Source: Hyphomicrobiales bacterium
GTDB taxonomy: Bacteria > Pseudomonadota > Alphaproteobacteria > Rhizobiales > JALURZ01
Reading direction: 5' to 3'
Assembly: GCA_027058735.1 (NCBI GenBank)
Contig: JALURZ010000020.1
Span: 1 to 17,443, forward strand
Length of the DNA: 17,443 bases
Every line of letters begins with the position of its first letter. Position 1 is the first letter of the stretch. Positions 1-7,249 of the stretch are shown here, piece by piece. The notes beneath the pieces are model-generated. The model saw only the letters and a program-made list of their open reading frames with translations, did not search any database and was not told the origin of the DNA. The position numbers and the translations under genes were made by a program.

Positions 1-591
1 CCCGTGCGTGAGATCGCCACCCTGCTGCGCGAGCGTTCGTTTCTGCTGCTGGTGTGCGCATCCAGCCTCGTCCAGGCGACCCACGCCGTCTACTACGCCT
101 TCGCCACCCTGCACTGGCAATCATTGTCGCTGGGCGAAGACATGATCGGGGTGCTGTGGGCCATCGCGGTGGTGGCGGAGATCCTTCTTTTTGCCATGTC
201 CGCGCCGCTGCTGCGCCGGCTGGGCCCGGCCGGTCTGATCGCGGCCGGGGCGATCAGCGCGGTGGCGCGCTGGAGCGTGCTTGCGTTCGATCCGCCCCTG
301 TGGCTGCTGGTGCCGGCGCAGATCGCGCATGCCGGCAGCTTCGCGGCGACTTTTCTGGGGACCGTCCAGTTTATCGGCCAGCGCGTGCCCCATCATCTGC
401 AGACAACCGCGCAAGGGATCTATGCAGCCGTTGCCGGCGGGATTCTCATGGGGACGGGGCTGCTGGCGGCCGGGCCGCTCTATGGGGCTCTTGGCGCCTA
501 CAGCTACCTGGTCATGGCGGCGGTGGGGCTCGGCGGTGTTTTTTTCGCCATCTGGCTGTGGCTGCTGGCGCCGGGCAATCACGGGCACTGA
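1..591 (+). CDS. MFS permease, C-terminal half (HcaT / MFS_1-like), 5' truncated by window edge
   Basis: The reading frame is open from base 1, so the gene begins outside the window; the GTG at 4 is only an internal codon. The visible ~195 residues contain about six hydrophobic helices separated by short basic loops (for example LLRRLGP near residue 71), as expected for TM7-12 of a 12-TM major facilitator. The opening segment, with ATHAVYYAFATLHW, and the following LWAIAVVAEILLF resemble the HcaT-type 'MFS_1-like' family (3-phenylpropionate transporter relatives). It would be an inner-membrane secondary transporter; the substrate cannot be read from the sequence. It ends in TGA only 7 bp from the stop of the convergent epimerase gene, and I see no terminator hairpin in that gap. 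Confidence 0.85.
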   Translation, partial: PVREIATLLRERSFLLLVCASSLVQATHAVYYAFATLHWQSLSLGEDMIGVLWAIAVVAEILLFAMSAPLLRRLGPAGLIAAGAISAVARWSVLAFDPPLWLLVPAQIAHAGSFAATFLGTVQFIGQRVPHHLQTTAQGIYAAVAGGILMGTGLLAAGPLYGALGAYSYLVMAAVGLGGVFFAIWLWLLAPGNHGH

Positions 592-598
592 TCGAGAT

Positions 599-1621
599 TC
601 AGGCACCCCAGAATCCGGGCGCCGGCGCCCGCATCACGCCGCCGTCATAGGTGATGCCGCCGGGGCGGTCATTTTCGAGCAGCAGCGGGCCGTCGAGGTC
701 CGCCAGCATGGCCCCCTGGGCGACCAGCATCGCCGGCGCCATGGCCAGCGAAGTGGAGACCATGCAGCCGGCCATATAGGCCATGCCCCGGGCGGTGGCG
801 GCCTCGGCGAGCATCAGGGCTTCGCTCAAGCCGCCGGTCTTGTCGAGTTTGATGTTGATGGCGTCATAGCGCTCTTTGATGGGATCAAGACTGTCCAGGC
901 CGTGAATCGACTCATCGGCGCACACCGCGACGCGCCGCTCGATGGAGGCCAGACAGTCATCATTGTCCGCCGGCAGCGGCTGCTCGACCAGTTCAACCCC
1001 GAGATCCGCGCACAGCGCGAGCAGGGGCTCCACGGTTTGCGGGCTCCAGCCTTCGTTGGCATCGACGATGAGGCGCGCATCGGGCACGGCCGCGCGTATG
1101 GCGCGCAGCCGCGCCTCGTCTCCCTTGCGCCCCAGTTTGAGTTTCAGAACCGCATGGCCGGCGGAATGCCGTGCGGCGCGCGCCATTTTGGCGGGCTCAT
1201 CCAGGCTCAATGTGAAGGCGGTTGTCAGCGGCTGGATTTCGGACAATCCGGCCAGTTGCCAGACGGGTTTTCCCGTTTGCCTGGCCGCCAGATCCCACAA
1301 TGCGCAGTCAAGCGCGTTGCGCGCAGCTCCCGGTGCGATCCGTTCGTGCAGGGTGGCTCTGGTCAGGCCGGCGCGCAGGAGCGGCGCAAATGCGAGAATC
1401 TGCGATATCACGCCGGCAGGGGTTTCATTATAGCGGGGATAGGGAACGCACTCTCCGCGCCCGGTCAGGCCATCGGCCTCGATCTTCGCGACCACCACGC
1501 GGGCCTGGGTCTTGACGCCGCGCGAAATGGTGAACTTACCGCCGATCGGCCAGCGTTCCTCGCGCGCGGTCAGGGTTCCGGCAACGGCTGTGTCCTGCGC
1601 CCAGATGCGGTCATGCGCCAT
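599..1621 (-). CDS. dgcA: Enolase-superfamily epimerase: dipeptide epimerase / N-acetyl-D-Glu racemase (DgcA-like)
   Basis: A 340-aa protein with ATG start. It has the layout of the muconate-lactonizing subgroup of the enolase superfamily: an N-terminal capping domain (about 1-125, with GRGECVPYPRYNET), then a TIM barrel. Catalytic residues are visible: the KxK motif K160/K162, metal ligands D187 (VDANEGW), E213 (ELVEQPLP) and D236 (CADES), and the lysine-bearing strand NIKLDKTGG (258-264). This set is typical of L-Ala-D/L-Glu dipeptide epimerases used in murein peptide recycling. The cap sequence reminds me of alphaproteobacterial proteins named DgcA (N-acetyl-D-glutamate racemase), so the symbol is tentative; the usual DgcN partner is not next to it here. 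It is transcribed away from the large coiled-coil gene, whose stop lies 30 bp upstream, so the two could share a transcript. Confidence 0.85.
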   Translation of the reverse strand: MAHDRIWAQDTAVAGTLTAREERWPIGGKFTISRGVKTQARVVVAKIEADGLTGRGECVPYPRYNETPAGVISQILAFAPLLRAGLTRATLHERIAPGAARNALDCALWDLAARQTGKPVWQLAGLSEIQPLTTAFTLSLDEPAKMARAARHSAGHAVLKLKLGRKGDEARLRAIRAAVPDARLIVDANEGWSPQTVEPLLALCADLGVELVEQPLPADNDDCLASIERRVAVCADESIHGLDSLDPIKERYDAINIKLDKTGGLSEALMLAEAATARGMAYMAGCMVSTSLAMAPAMLVAQGAMLADLDGPLLLENDRPGGITYDGGVMRAPAPGFWGA

Positions 1622-1651
1622 TGTGGAACGGGATCATCCCGCGCGCCGGGA

Positions 1652-4600
1652 TCAGTTCAGCCGGCCGCAGGCATGAGCGAGCATGAGATAGACCTTGCCC
1701 GTCTCCGACGACAGATAGGTCTCGACCATCATGTTGTCGCGATCTGTTTCACTGACGGTGTCCAGCAGCGACTCAAAGTCGTCGATGTAGCGATCCACGT
1801 TGATGCGGAAATCGCCGTCGGAGTCGTATTTGCGGGAAATATGGTCGAACAGCTTCTGGCTGCGCAGCGAATAGAGCCGGCGCGTAAAGACATTGCGTTC
1901 GCCGCCATTGTAGCGGTCCCAAAGGTTGGCCGGCGTGTCGTGATCCAGCTCACGCACAAGATCGACACTCAGCGAATTCAGCGCCTCGACGATGTGCAGC
2001 TGCGATCTTTGATCGGTTTTCTTGGCGCGCTTCTTGCCGGACTTCCTGGCGGAACGCGGCTTGGAAAGTTCATCATCCAGATCGTTGTGCGATGCGGCGG
2101 CCAGGAGGTCCTGCAGGGCCCATTGCTTGGCCTTCGAGCGCGACCCGTCCTCATCGTCAGCGGCGACCGCATCATCCTGCGCCGGGTCATCGTCTTCCCG
2201 CGCCTTGGCCCGCGCGGCCTTCTTGCGCGACGGCTTTTCATCGGCCGGGCCGGAAACATCGAGAAGATTGCTGTGCCGGCGCACCAGGTCGGAAAGCGTG
2301 TTGAACGCGGTAATCTGGTCGGCAATGACCTGACGCATGGCGTCGGCGTTGGTATTGGCCTGTTCGGGCAATTCGTAGACCGCCCGGCTCACCTCGTTGC
2401 GGGTGTCCTCAAGCTGGGCGATCATGGTCGAGGAGGCATCCTGCATCTGCCTGGAGGTTGCGTTGAACTTCTGCAGGGCGTCGTCGAGGGAGCCTCGCAT
2501 CGCGGCAATTGAAGATTCGTAGTTCGCCCGGACCTCTTCGGAGGTCTGCGCCATCTGGTTGGCGGCGGATTTCTTCAGGTTTTGCAATTCCCCGAGCAGG
2601 GCATTGGAGGTCTGGCGCAGATCGGCCAGCATCGCCTTCGACATTTCAGATGTCTTGGAGGACAGATCGGATGCGATTTCCTTGCTGCGCGCGGTCGAGT
2701 TGCTGAGCGAATCCTCGACCATGGCCACATAGTTGCGCAGCATCGCATCGACATCGGTGGTCTTCTTGACCAGTTCGTCGGCCAGCGAAGACATGTTGTG
2801 CTGATGGGCCTGAAGCATTTGCTCCAGTTCCTTGCCCACGCCGGCGGCGCTGGAATCGACCACCGCGCGGGTCTGTTCCAGGCGGTCGGCGATCTCGTGG
2901 GTGGTCTGCTCCAGGGTCGCCGTCATGCGGTTGCTGGCCTGATCGAGCCGGCCGGCCAGTTCCGAACTCACATAGTCAAGACGCTTGAGCATTTCGCCGC
3001 TCGTTTCGTCGAGATGCGTTGTCAGCCCCTTGCTTGCGTCCGTCAGACGGTCGGTGACGTCCGCGGTGGTGCGTTCCACGCGGGCCGAAATCTCGCCGCT
3101 GGCCGTTTCAAGCCGCTCGACCAGATCGCGATTGGCGCTTTCGATGCGTGCGGAAACCGTTTCATGGGTGGATTCGAGCTTCGCGGAAATCTCGCTGCTG
3201 GCATTATTGAGCTGCTCGGCGATCCGGTTGCTCTGGGATTCGAAATTGCTGGTCATCGTCGTGCCGGCGGTGTCCAGGCGGTCGGCGATTTCGCCGGCCG
3301 TGGATTCAAGGTTCTTCGTCATCTGGCCGCTCGCGCTATCAAGCCGCTCGCCCAGCCCCATGGCGGATTCCTCAAGCTGGCTTGCCATGCGCAAGCTGGT
3401 CTGTTCGAGCCGCGAGGACAATTGATCGCTGACGGTTTCCAGTTGACCGGTAATGTGTGAACTGGTGTCGGACAGCCGCGTCGTGATGTCGTTGCCGGTG
3501 ATCTCAAGACGTTCAGACAGCGATGAACTGGTGGAGTCGAGGCGCTCCAGCAGCGTGTTCGTCGATGCGTCCAGTTGGCTGGTGATGGTTCCGCTGGTCT
3601 CGTCGATGCGCTGCATCAAGGACGTGCTGGTGTGATCCAGCCGTTGGGACAGGGAATCGCTGGCGCTGGTCATGCGGTCGAGCGTGTCGTTGGTTGTCGT
3701 TGCGAGTTGGGTGTTGAGATCGCTCGCGGTCTGGCCGATACGGTCCATGAGCGCATTGCCGGCCTGGTCGAGGCGAACCGTCATCTGCTGGGTCGTTTCA
3801 TCAAGTCCGGAGAGAACATCGGACGATGTGCGGACGAAATTCTCGCGGAACCGGCTGCCCGCAGCCTCGATGCCTTCGCGCAATTCGATGCTCACATCGC
3901 TGAATTTTTCGAGGAAACTGCCGCCTGATTGCGAAACCTGATCGATCAGGTGCTGGCTGGTCGTGTCGAGCTGTCCGGAAATTTCCGCGCTAGTGGTCTG
4001 GATGCGCCCGGTGATTTCCGCATTGGTGCGGTACATTTCCTTGGTCACGGAGGCGACGGTTTCGCCCAGTTGCTGGGCGACATCCGCGCGCGCGTTGTCG
4101 ATGCGGCCCGTCGCTTCGCTGACGGACTGGGCGAGTTCGCCGGCAAAACCGGACCGGGCGGCCTCGATCTGGCCGGTCACCTGATCGGCGGCCTGAACGA
4201 TCTCGCTGCTGAACCCGGACCGGGCGGCTTCGATCTGGCCGGAGACCTGGGTCGCGGCCTGACTGGCCTCTTGGAGGAAACTCGTGCGCGCGGCGTCGAT
4301 CTGGCCACTGACTTCGGCGCCCACCTGCACGACCTCCTGTGTAATGCCGATACGCGCATCGTCGATGCGTCCGGACACTTCCGCGCCCGCCTGATGCAGG
4401 TCCTGGGCGATCGTGCTTCTTGCCTCATCGATACGATCCGCCACGTCTTTCGAGACGATGGCGATTTCCTCGTTCAGCCCCCTGCGCGCCTCGTCGATGC
4501 GCCCCGTGACCTCGAAGGTCGATTGCGCGAGCTGTTCGGAGATTTCCGTGCTGCGTTCCTCCAGCGCATGGGCGACCTGCTCGCCGGTCTCCTGAAGCTT

Positions 4601-5878
4601 GCCGGTCACCTGGCTGCTGGCGTTTTCGAGGCGCAGGGCCAGGTCGGTGTTGGCATCGTCGAATTTGCGCGAGGTCTCGGCCAGTGCCTGGGAATGATCC
4701 ACCAGCTGATCGGCAAAGGAGCGGATATCGCCCAGTACCGTTTCGGAAATATAGCCGAGACGGTCGGTCTGCTCGGCCAGGTGATCGCTCGCGGTCGACG
4801 TGCTGCCGGCGACATTGGTGATCAGATTATTGAGTTCGTCATTGCGCTGGCGCAGTTCCGCGCTCAACGCCGCAAGCCCGGTCGAAGCATTCTCGACCAC
4901 GCCTTGCAGCGAGCCCGTCTGCTTGTCAAGCTGGCTGAGAATGGGTTCAGTCTGAGCACCCAGCATCCGTCCGGCCTGCTCAAGGGAAAAGCGTTGATTT
5001 TCAAGAGCTTGAACAAGAGTATGCACGCGCTCCTCATTGCCGACAAAGACCTGTTCGAGCGCGTTCAGTTCGCCGTGGATCGCGGTTTCAAGCTCGCCGG
5101 CCCGCGACAGCGCATTTTCGATGCCATCGACAAGCCCCGACAATTCGCGGCGCACCGCTCTGCCGACAACGGAAATTTCCTCGCTGGCCAGTTCCTCGGG
5201 GCGGATCAGATTGAGCGCGAATTTTCTCAGGTTAAGCGATTCCAGGCGCAACTGCTGCGAACGCCACACCATGTAGGCGATGGTCCAGAACAAAGTGACC
5301 GGCACAATGGTCATGACGGCCGCGGACGCGGCCTGGGGGGACGACCACAAACCGGCTGTGCCCGGCGCGCCGCCGGACACCCCGACCACATAGGACAGCG
5401 CGGCGACAATCCACAACAGGCTGACGCCGAGCGCAAGCCAGAACGGGGCCAGTGATGGCCGTTCAACGGTGCGCGCCGCCAGAACGGCCTCATCGACGTC
5501 CGGCCGATTGACGTTGGCGGGCTCCCGCACCGGCGGCTTGGGCGCTGACTTCCGGGTTTTCCGGGGTGAAGCGGATTTTTTGGCCGGCTGATCTTCCGCC
5601 ATGGCGCTTTCCTCTTCGCCGGCGTCCGCCGTCACGTCCTTGGAATCGGGCGCATCTTGCAGGTCCGGTGCGCCCTGCGCGTGCGTCTGTCCGTCCTCGT
5701 CCGGCGCGCCTTTCAGGGTCGGGCCGGCAAGTTTCTGCGCGAGCGCCTTGAGACTGCCGCTTTTCCGGGGCGGGGAGGCCTGCCCGGTTGGTTCGTCCGC
5801 AACGTCGGTTTTTGCCGTTTCGGACTCTGACACCTGGCCGTTTGCCGCTGCCTTGCGCTGTGCCTTTCTGCTTGCCAT
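1652..5878 (-). CDS. Giant two-TM apolipoprotein-like coiled-coil protein (TipN / GPR / RgsE-type polarity factor)
   Basis: 1408 aa from the ATG at 5878; a GTG at 5902 would add 8 residues and looks less likely. Domains: Lys/Pro/acidic disordered head (1-~140); two membrane helices (~146-167 and ~184-205); a conserved helical block (~212-300, with RRELSGLVDGIENALSRAGE); then 54 consecutive 11-residue repeats (413-1006, consensus hydrophobic-[ST]-x-[RQ]-[LI]-[DE]-x-[TA]-S-x-x). After more coiled coil and a charged Lys/Asp linker comes a compact C-terminal domain (~1292-1408, with ERNVFTRRLYSL and SETGKVYLMLAHACGRLN). Such proteins are often mislabelled kinesin or apolipoprotein in databases. 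From established knowledge, Caulobacter TipN, Agrobacterium GPR and Sinorhizobium RgsE are membrane-anchored coiled-coil proteins marking poles or growth zones. I infer the same general role. It has its own 424-bp upstream region. Confidence 0.8.
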   Translation of the reverse strand: MASRKAQRKAAANGQVSESETAKTDVADEPTGQASPPRKSGSLKALAQKLAGPTLKGAPDEDGQTHAQGAPDLQDAPDSKDVTADAGEEESAMAEDQPAKKSASPRKTRKSAPKPPVREPANVNRPDVDEAVLAARTVERPSLAPFWLALGVSLLWIVAALSYVVGVSGGAPGTAGLWSSPQAASAAVMTIVPVTLFWTIAYMVWRSQQLRLESLNLRKFALNLIRPEELASEEISVVGRAVRRELSGLVDGIENALSRAGELETAIHGELNALEQVFVGNEERVHTLVQALENQRFSLEQAGRMLGAQTEPILSQLDKQTGSLQGVVENASTGLAALSAELRQRNDELNNLITNVAGSTSTASDHLAEQTDRLGYISETVLGDIRSFADQLVDHSQALAETSRKFDDANTDLALRLENASSQVTGKLQETGEQVAHALEERSTEISEQLAQSTFEVTGRIDEARRGLNEEIAIVSKDVADRIDEARSTIAQDLHQAGAEVSGRIDDARIGITQEVVQVGAEVSGQIDAARTSFLQEASQAATQVSGQIEAARSGFSSEIVQAADQVTGQIEAARSGFAGELAQSVSEATGRIDNARADVAQQLGETVASVTKEMYRTNAEITGRIQTTSAEISGQLDTTSQHLIDQVSQSGGSFLEKFSDVSIELREGIEAAGSRFRENFVRTSSDVLSGLDETTQQMTVRLDQAGNALMDRIGQTASDLNTQLATTTNDTLDRMTSASDSLSQRLDHTSTSLMQRIDETSGTITSQLDASTNTLLERLDSTSSSLSERLEITGNDITTRLSDTSSHITGQLETVSDQLSSRLEQTSLRMASQLEESAMGLGERLDSASGQMTKNLESTAGEIADRLDTAGTTMTSNFESQSNRIAEQLNNASSEISAKLESTHETVSARIESANRDLVERLETASGEISARVERTTADVTDRLTDASKGLTTHLDETSGEMLKRLDYVSSELAGRLDQASNRMTATLEQTTHEIADRLEQTRAVVDSSAAGVGKELEQMLQAHQHNMSSLADELVKKTTDVDAMLRNYVAMVEDSLSNSTARSKEIASDLSSKTSEMSKAMLADLRQTSNALLGELQNLKKSAANQMAQTSEEVRANYESSIAAMRGSLDDALQKFNATSRQMQDASSTMIAQLEDTRNEVSRAVYELPEQANTNADAMRQVIADQITAFNTLSDLVRRHSNLLDVSGPADEKPSRKKAARAKAREDDDPAQDDAVAADDEDGSRSKAKQWALQDLLAAASHNDLDDELSKPRSARKSGKKRAKKTDQRSQLHIVEALNSLSVDLVRELDHDTPANLWDRYNGGERNVFTRRLYSLRSQKLFDHISRKYDSDGDFRINVDRYIDDFESLLDTVSETDRDNMMVETYLSSETGKVYLMLAHACGRLN

Positions 5879-6302
5879 GATCTTGTCTTTACCTGCTTGC
5901 ACGCATCACATTGTCGTTGGGCCGGTCGTGCTGCGCCGTCACCGTTCCGGCAGCGGTCGTGGACCTCAGCATACTATGCCGCAGCGAAGCACAAATGTGC
6001 AGCGCCATATTAGCTTACGGTTAACCCTGTTAACGGTTCAGGTTCCGCCGCCCGAAATCCTCGCAATATCAATATCTTGGAGGGCCAGCCAATCTGCGCC
6101 TCGGGTCGGCTGGCCGCACCTGCCGAGGATTTTACGGCAGATTATCCGAAATTCGCCGCGCGACAAACAATAATTATCCCCCCGGCCCCGCGGGGGAGCG
6201 GGCATGCAGGGGTTTCGTTAACCGTGCCTGTTAACCGCACGGTATTGCGACGCTGCTAGCATCGGATCATCGGTAGTCAATTTCCCGGGGAGTAGGCATG
6301 GT
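5879..6302. promoter_or_regulatory. Divergent 424-bp intergenic region with paired GTTAAC motifs and hairpins
   Basis: This gap separates the divergently transcribed coiled-coil gene (-) and hpt gene (+) and must hold promoters for both. Two pairs of GTTAAC occur, at 6020-6025 / 6029-6034 and 6217-6222 / 6230-6235. They resemble half-sites of the alphaproteobacterial cell-cycle regulator CtrA, but the spacing does not match TTAA-N7-TTAA. An inverted repeat GGCCAGCC / GGCTGGCC (6083-6090 / 6108-6115) and a CCCCGCGGGG palindrome near 6188-6197 are also present. No convincing ORF or RNA gene was found inside. Confidence 0.5.
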
Positions 6303-6695
6303 ATGTCGCGATCAGTGAGTCAGGCCGCGAAGGCGGCTGGGGACAGGGACGAGATGGGCGCGGACCGCCCCGTCGATCTGGTGCATCTGGCGCATTTTAC
6401 GATGGGCGACCGCGCGCTTGAACGTGAAGTTCTCAATCTTTTCCGCAAACAGTCGGCGCTTTATCTGGAACGGTTGCGTGCCGCGCCGAACGAGGCGGTG
6501 TGGTGCGAGGCGGCGCACACGCTGAAAGGGTCGGCCCGCGGTATCGGCGCCTGGGCGGTGGCGGACGCCGCTTCGCAGCTCGAGACGCTGCGCGGCCCGA
6601 TGAAATCGCGCCGCGTCTCGGGTGGGGTGCACATGCTGGCGGAACGCATTTATCAGGCAAACAGCTTCATTCACGAGATTCTCGCGAAGAGCTGA
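6303..6695 (+). CDS. Stand-alone Hpt (histidine phosphotransfer) domain protein
   Basis: A 130-aa protein that is essentially one Hpt domain after a ~22-residue polar leader. The phosphoacceptor motif is AHTLKGSARGIGAW with His72, followed by a helix ending in LETLRGP, as in four-helix-bundle Hpt proteins. The family relays phosphate between the receiver of a hybrid histidine kinase and a response regulator. No kinase or receiver gene is in the window, so its partners are unknown. There are two closely spaced ATGs: 6298 sits at ideal spacing from GGGGAG (6287-6292) but meets a stop after six codons, while 6303 opens this gene with longer spacing. The motif is complete, so the protein should be active. 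It is preceded by GTTAAC repeats, which fits, but does not prove, cell-cycle control. Confidence 0.85.
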   Translation: MSRSVSQAAKAAGDRDEMGADRPVDLVHLAHFTMGDRALEREVLNLFRKQSALYLERLRAAPNEAVWCEAAHTLKGSARGIGAWAVADAASQLETLRGPMKSRRVSGGVHMLAERIYQANSFIHEILAKS

Positions 6696-6756
6696 GCCTC
6701 TGGAAGGCGGCCGCGACCGGGAACTGAATGCCGGGATCGTGTGGCCATTTGCCTGA

Positions 6757-6785
6757 TTGCGCATCGCCTTTGTGTGGCCTATAGC
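6757..6785 (+). promoter_or_regulatory. Likely sigma-70-type promoter for the ferredoxin-reductase pair
   Basis: TTGCGC (6757-6762) and TATAGC (6780-6785) are separated by exactly 17 bp, a good fit to a housekeeping promoter. They lie about 106 bp upstream of the ferredoxin ATG and downstream of the hpt stop. This suggests the ferredoxin and reductase genes can be transcribed independently of hpt. Read by eye only. Confidence 0.4.
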
Positions 6786-6891
6786 TTGGGGGCGGCGGCA
6801 ACGCATGGGTGCTGGTTGGCGTGATCGCGCCGTTCAGGGCTTCTTCCGCGTGGCCGCACCGTCTGTGCCAACCGCCGGATTTCTCCCAGAA

Positions 6892-7212
6892 ATGCCAAAG
6901 ATAATCTTCATTGAGGCGAATGGTTCGCGTCACGAAATCGATGGCCGCGTCGGCATGTCGGTCATGGAGAGCGCCGTGAAGAATGACGTGCCGGGAATAG
7001 ATGCGGATTGCGGCGGCGCCTGCGCCTGTGCCACCTGTCATGTCTATGTCGATCCCGACTGGAGCGAACGGATTGGCAAGCCTGCGGAAATGGAAGAGGA
7101 TATGCTCGATTTCGCGGTCGATGTGCGCGAAAACAGCCGCTTGAGCTGCCAGTTGAAAATCACAGATGAATTTGACGGGCTCATTTTGCATCTGCCGGAA
7201 AGCCAGTTTTGA
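6892..7212 (+). CDS. [2Fe-2S] ferredoxin, adrenodoxin / FdVI type
   Basis: A 106-aa protein starting at the ATG at 6892. The open frame extends upstream, but only with TTG-type starts and no family-like residues. Cluster ligands follow the vertebrate/bacterial adrenodoxin pattern C40-x5-C46-x2-C49 with C86; an extra C44 lies inside the loop (CGGACACATC). The acidic helix PAEMEEDMLDF (66-76) is the usual docking surface for a reductase or P450. Family members pass single electrons from an NAD(P)H-dependent reductase to P450s, Rieske oxygenases or Fe-S assembly. The reductase gene follows 37 bp downstream on the same strand, so the two are very likely partners. I recall a similar close arrangement in Rhodopseudomonas palustris (PuxB and the FNR encoded nearby). 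The terminal acceptor is not in the window. Confidence 0.92.
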   Translation: MPKIIFIEANGSRHEIDGRVGMSVMESAVKNDVPGIDADCGGACACATCHVYVDPDWSERIGKPAEMEEDMLDFAVDVRENSRLSCQLKITDEFDGLILHLPESQF

Positions 7213-7249
7213 GCCCGGCGCTCTCTAACCCGCGATGGTCTGATCTCCC

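Noticed and set aside
281..2512. 743-codon plus-strand open frame opposite the epimerase and the C-terminal part of the coiled-coil gene
   Set aside because: It lies antisense to two genes with clear motifs, has no recognisable domain, and its composition is what GC-rich codon bias produces on the opposite strand.
2861..4642. CRISPR or DNA-level repeat array
   Set aside because: Repeats are degenerate at DNA level and conserved only as an 11-codon protein pattern; there are no identical repeats with spacers.
3929..5455. 508-codon plus-strand open frame with repeat-like protein sequence
   Set aside because: It is the mirror of the hendecad repeats on the minus strand; its apparent repeats come from the regular codon pattern there.
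1652..5878. Kinesin or eukaryotic apolipoprotein
   Set aside because: There is no motor domain or P-loop. Similarity to apolipoproteins is only the shared 11-residue helix periodicity.
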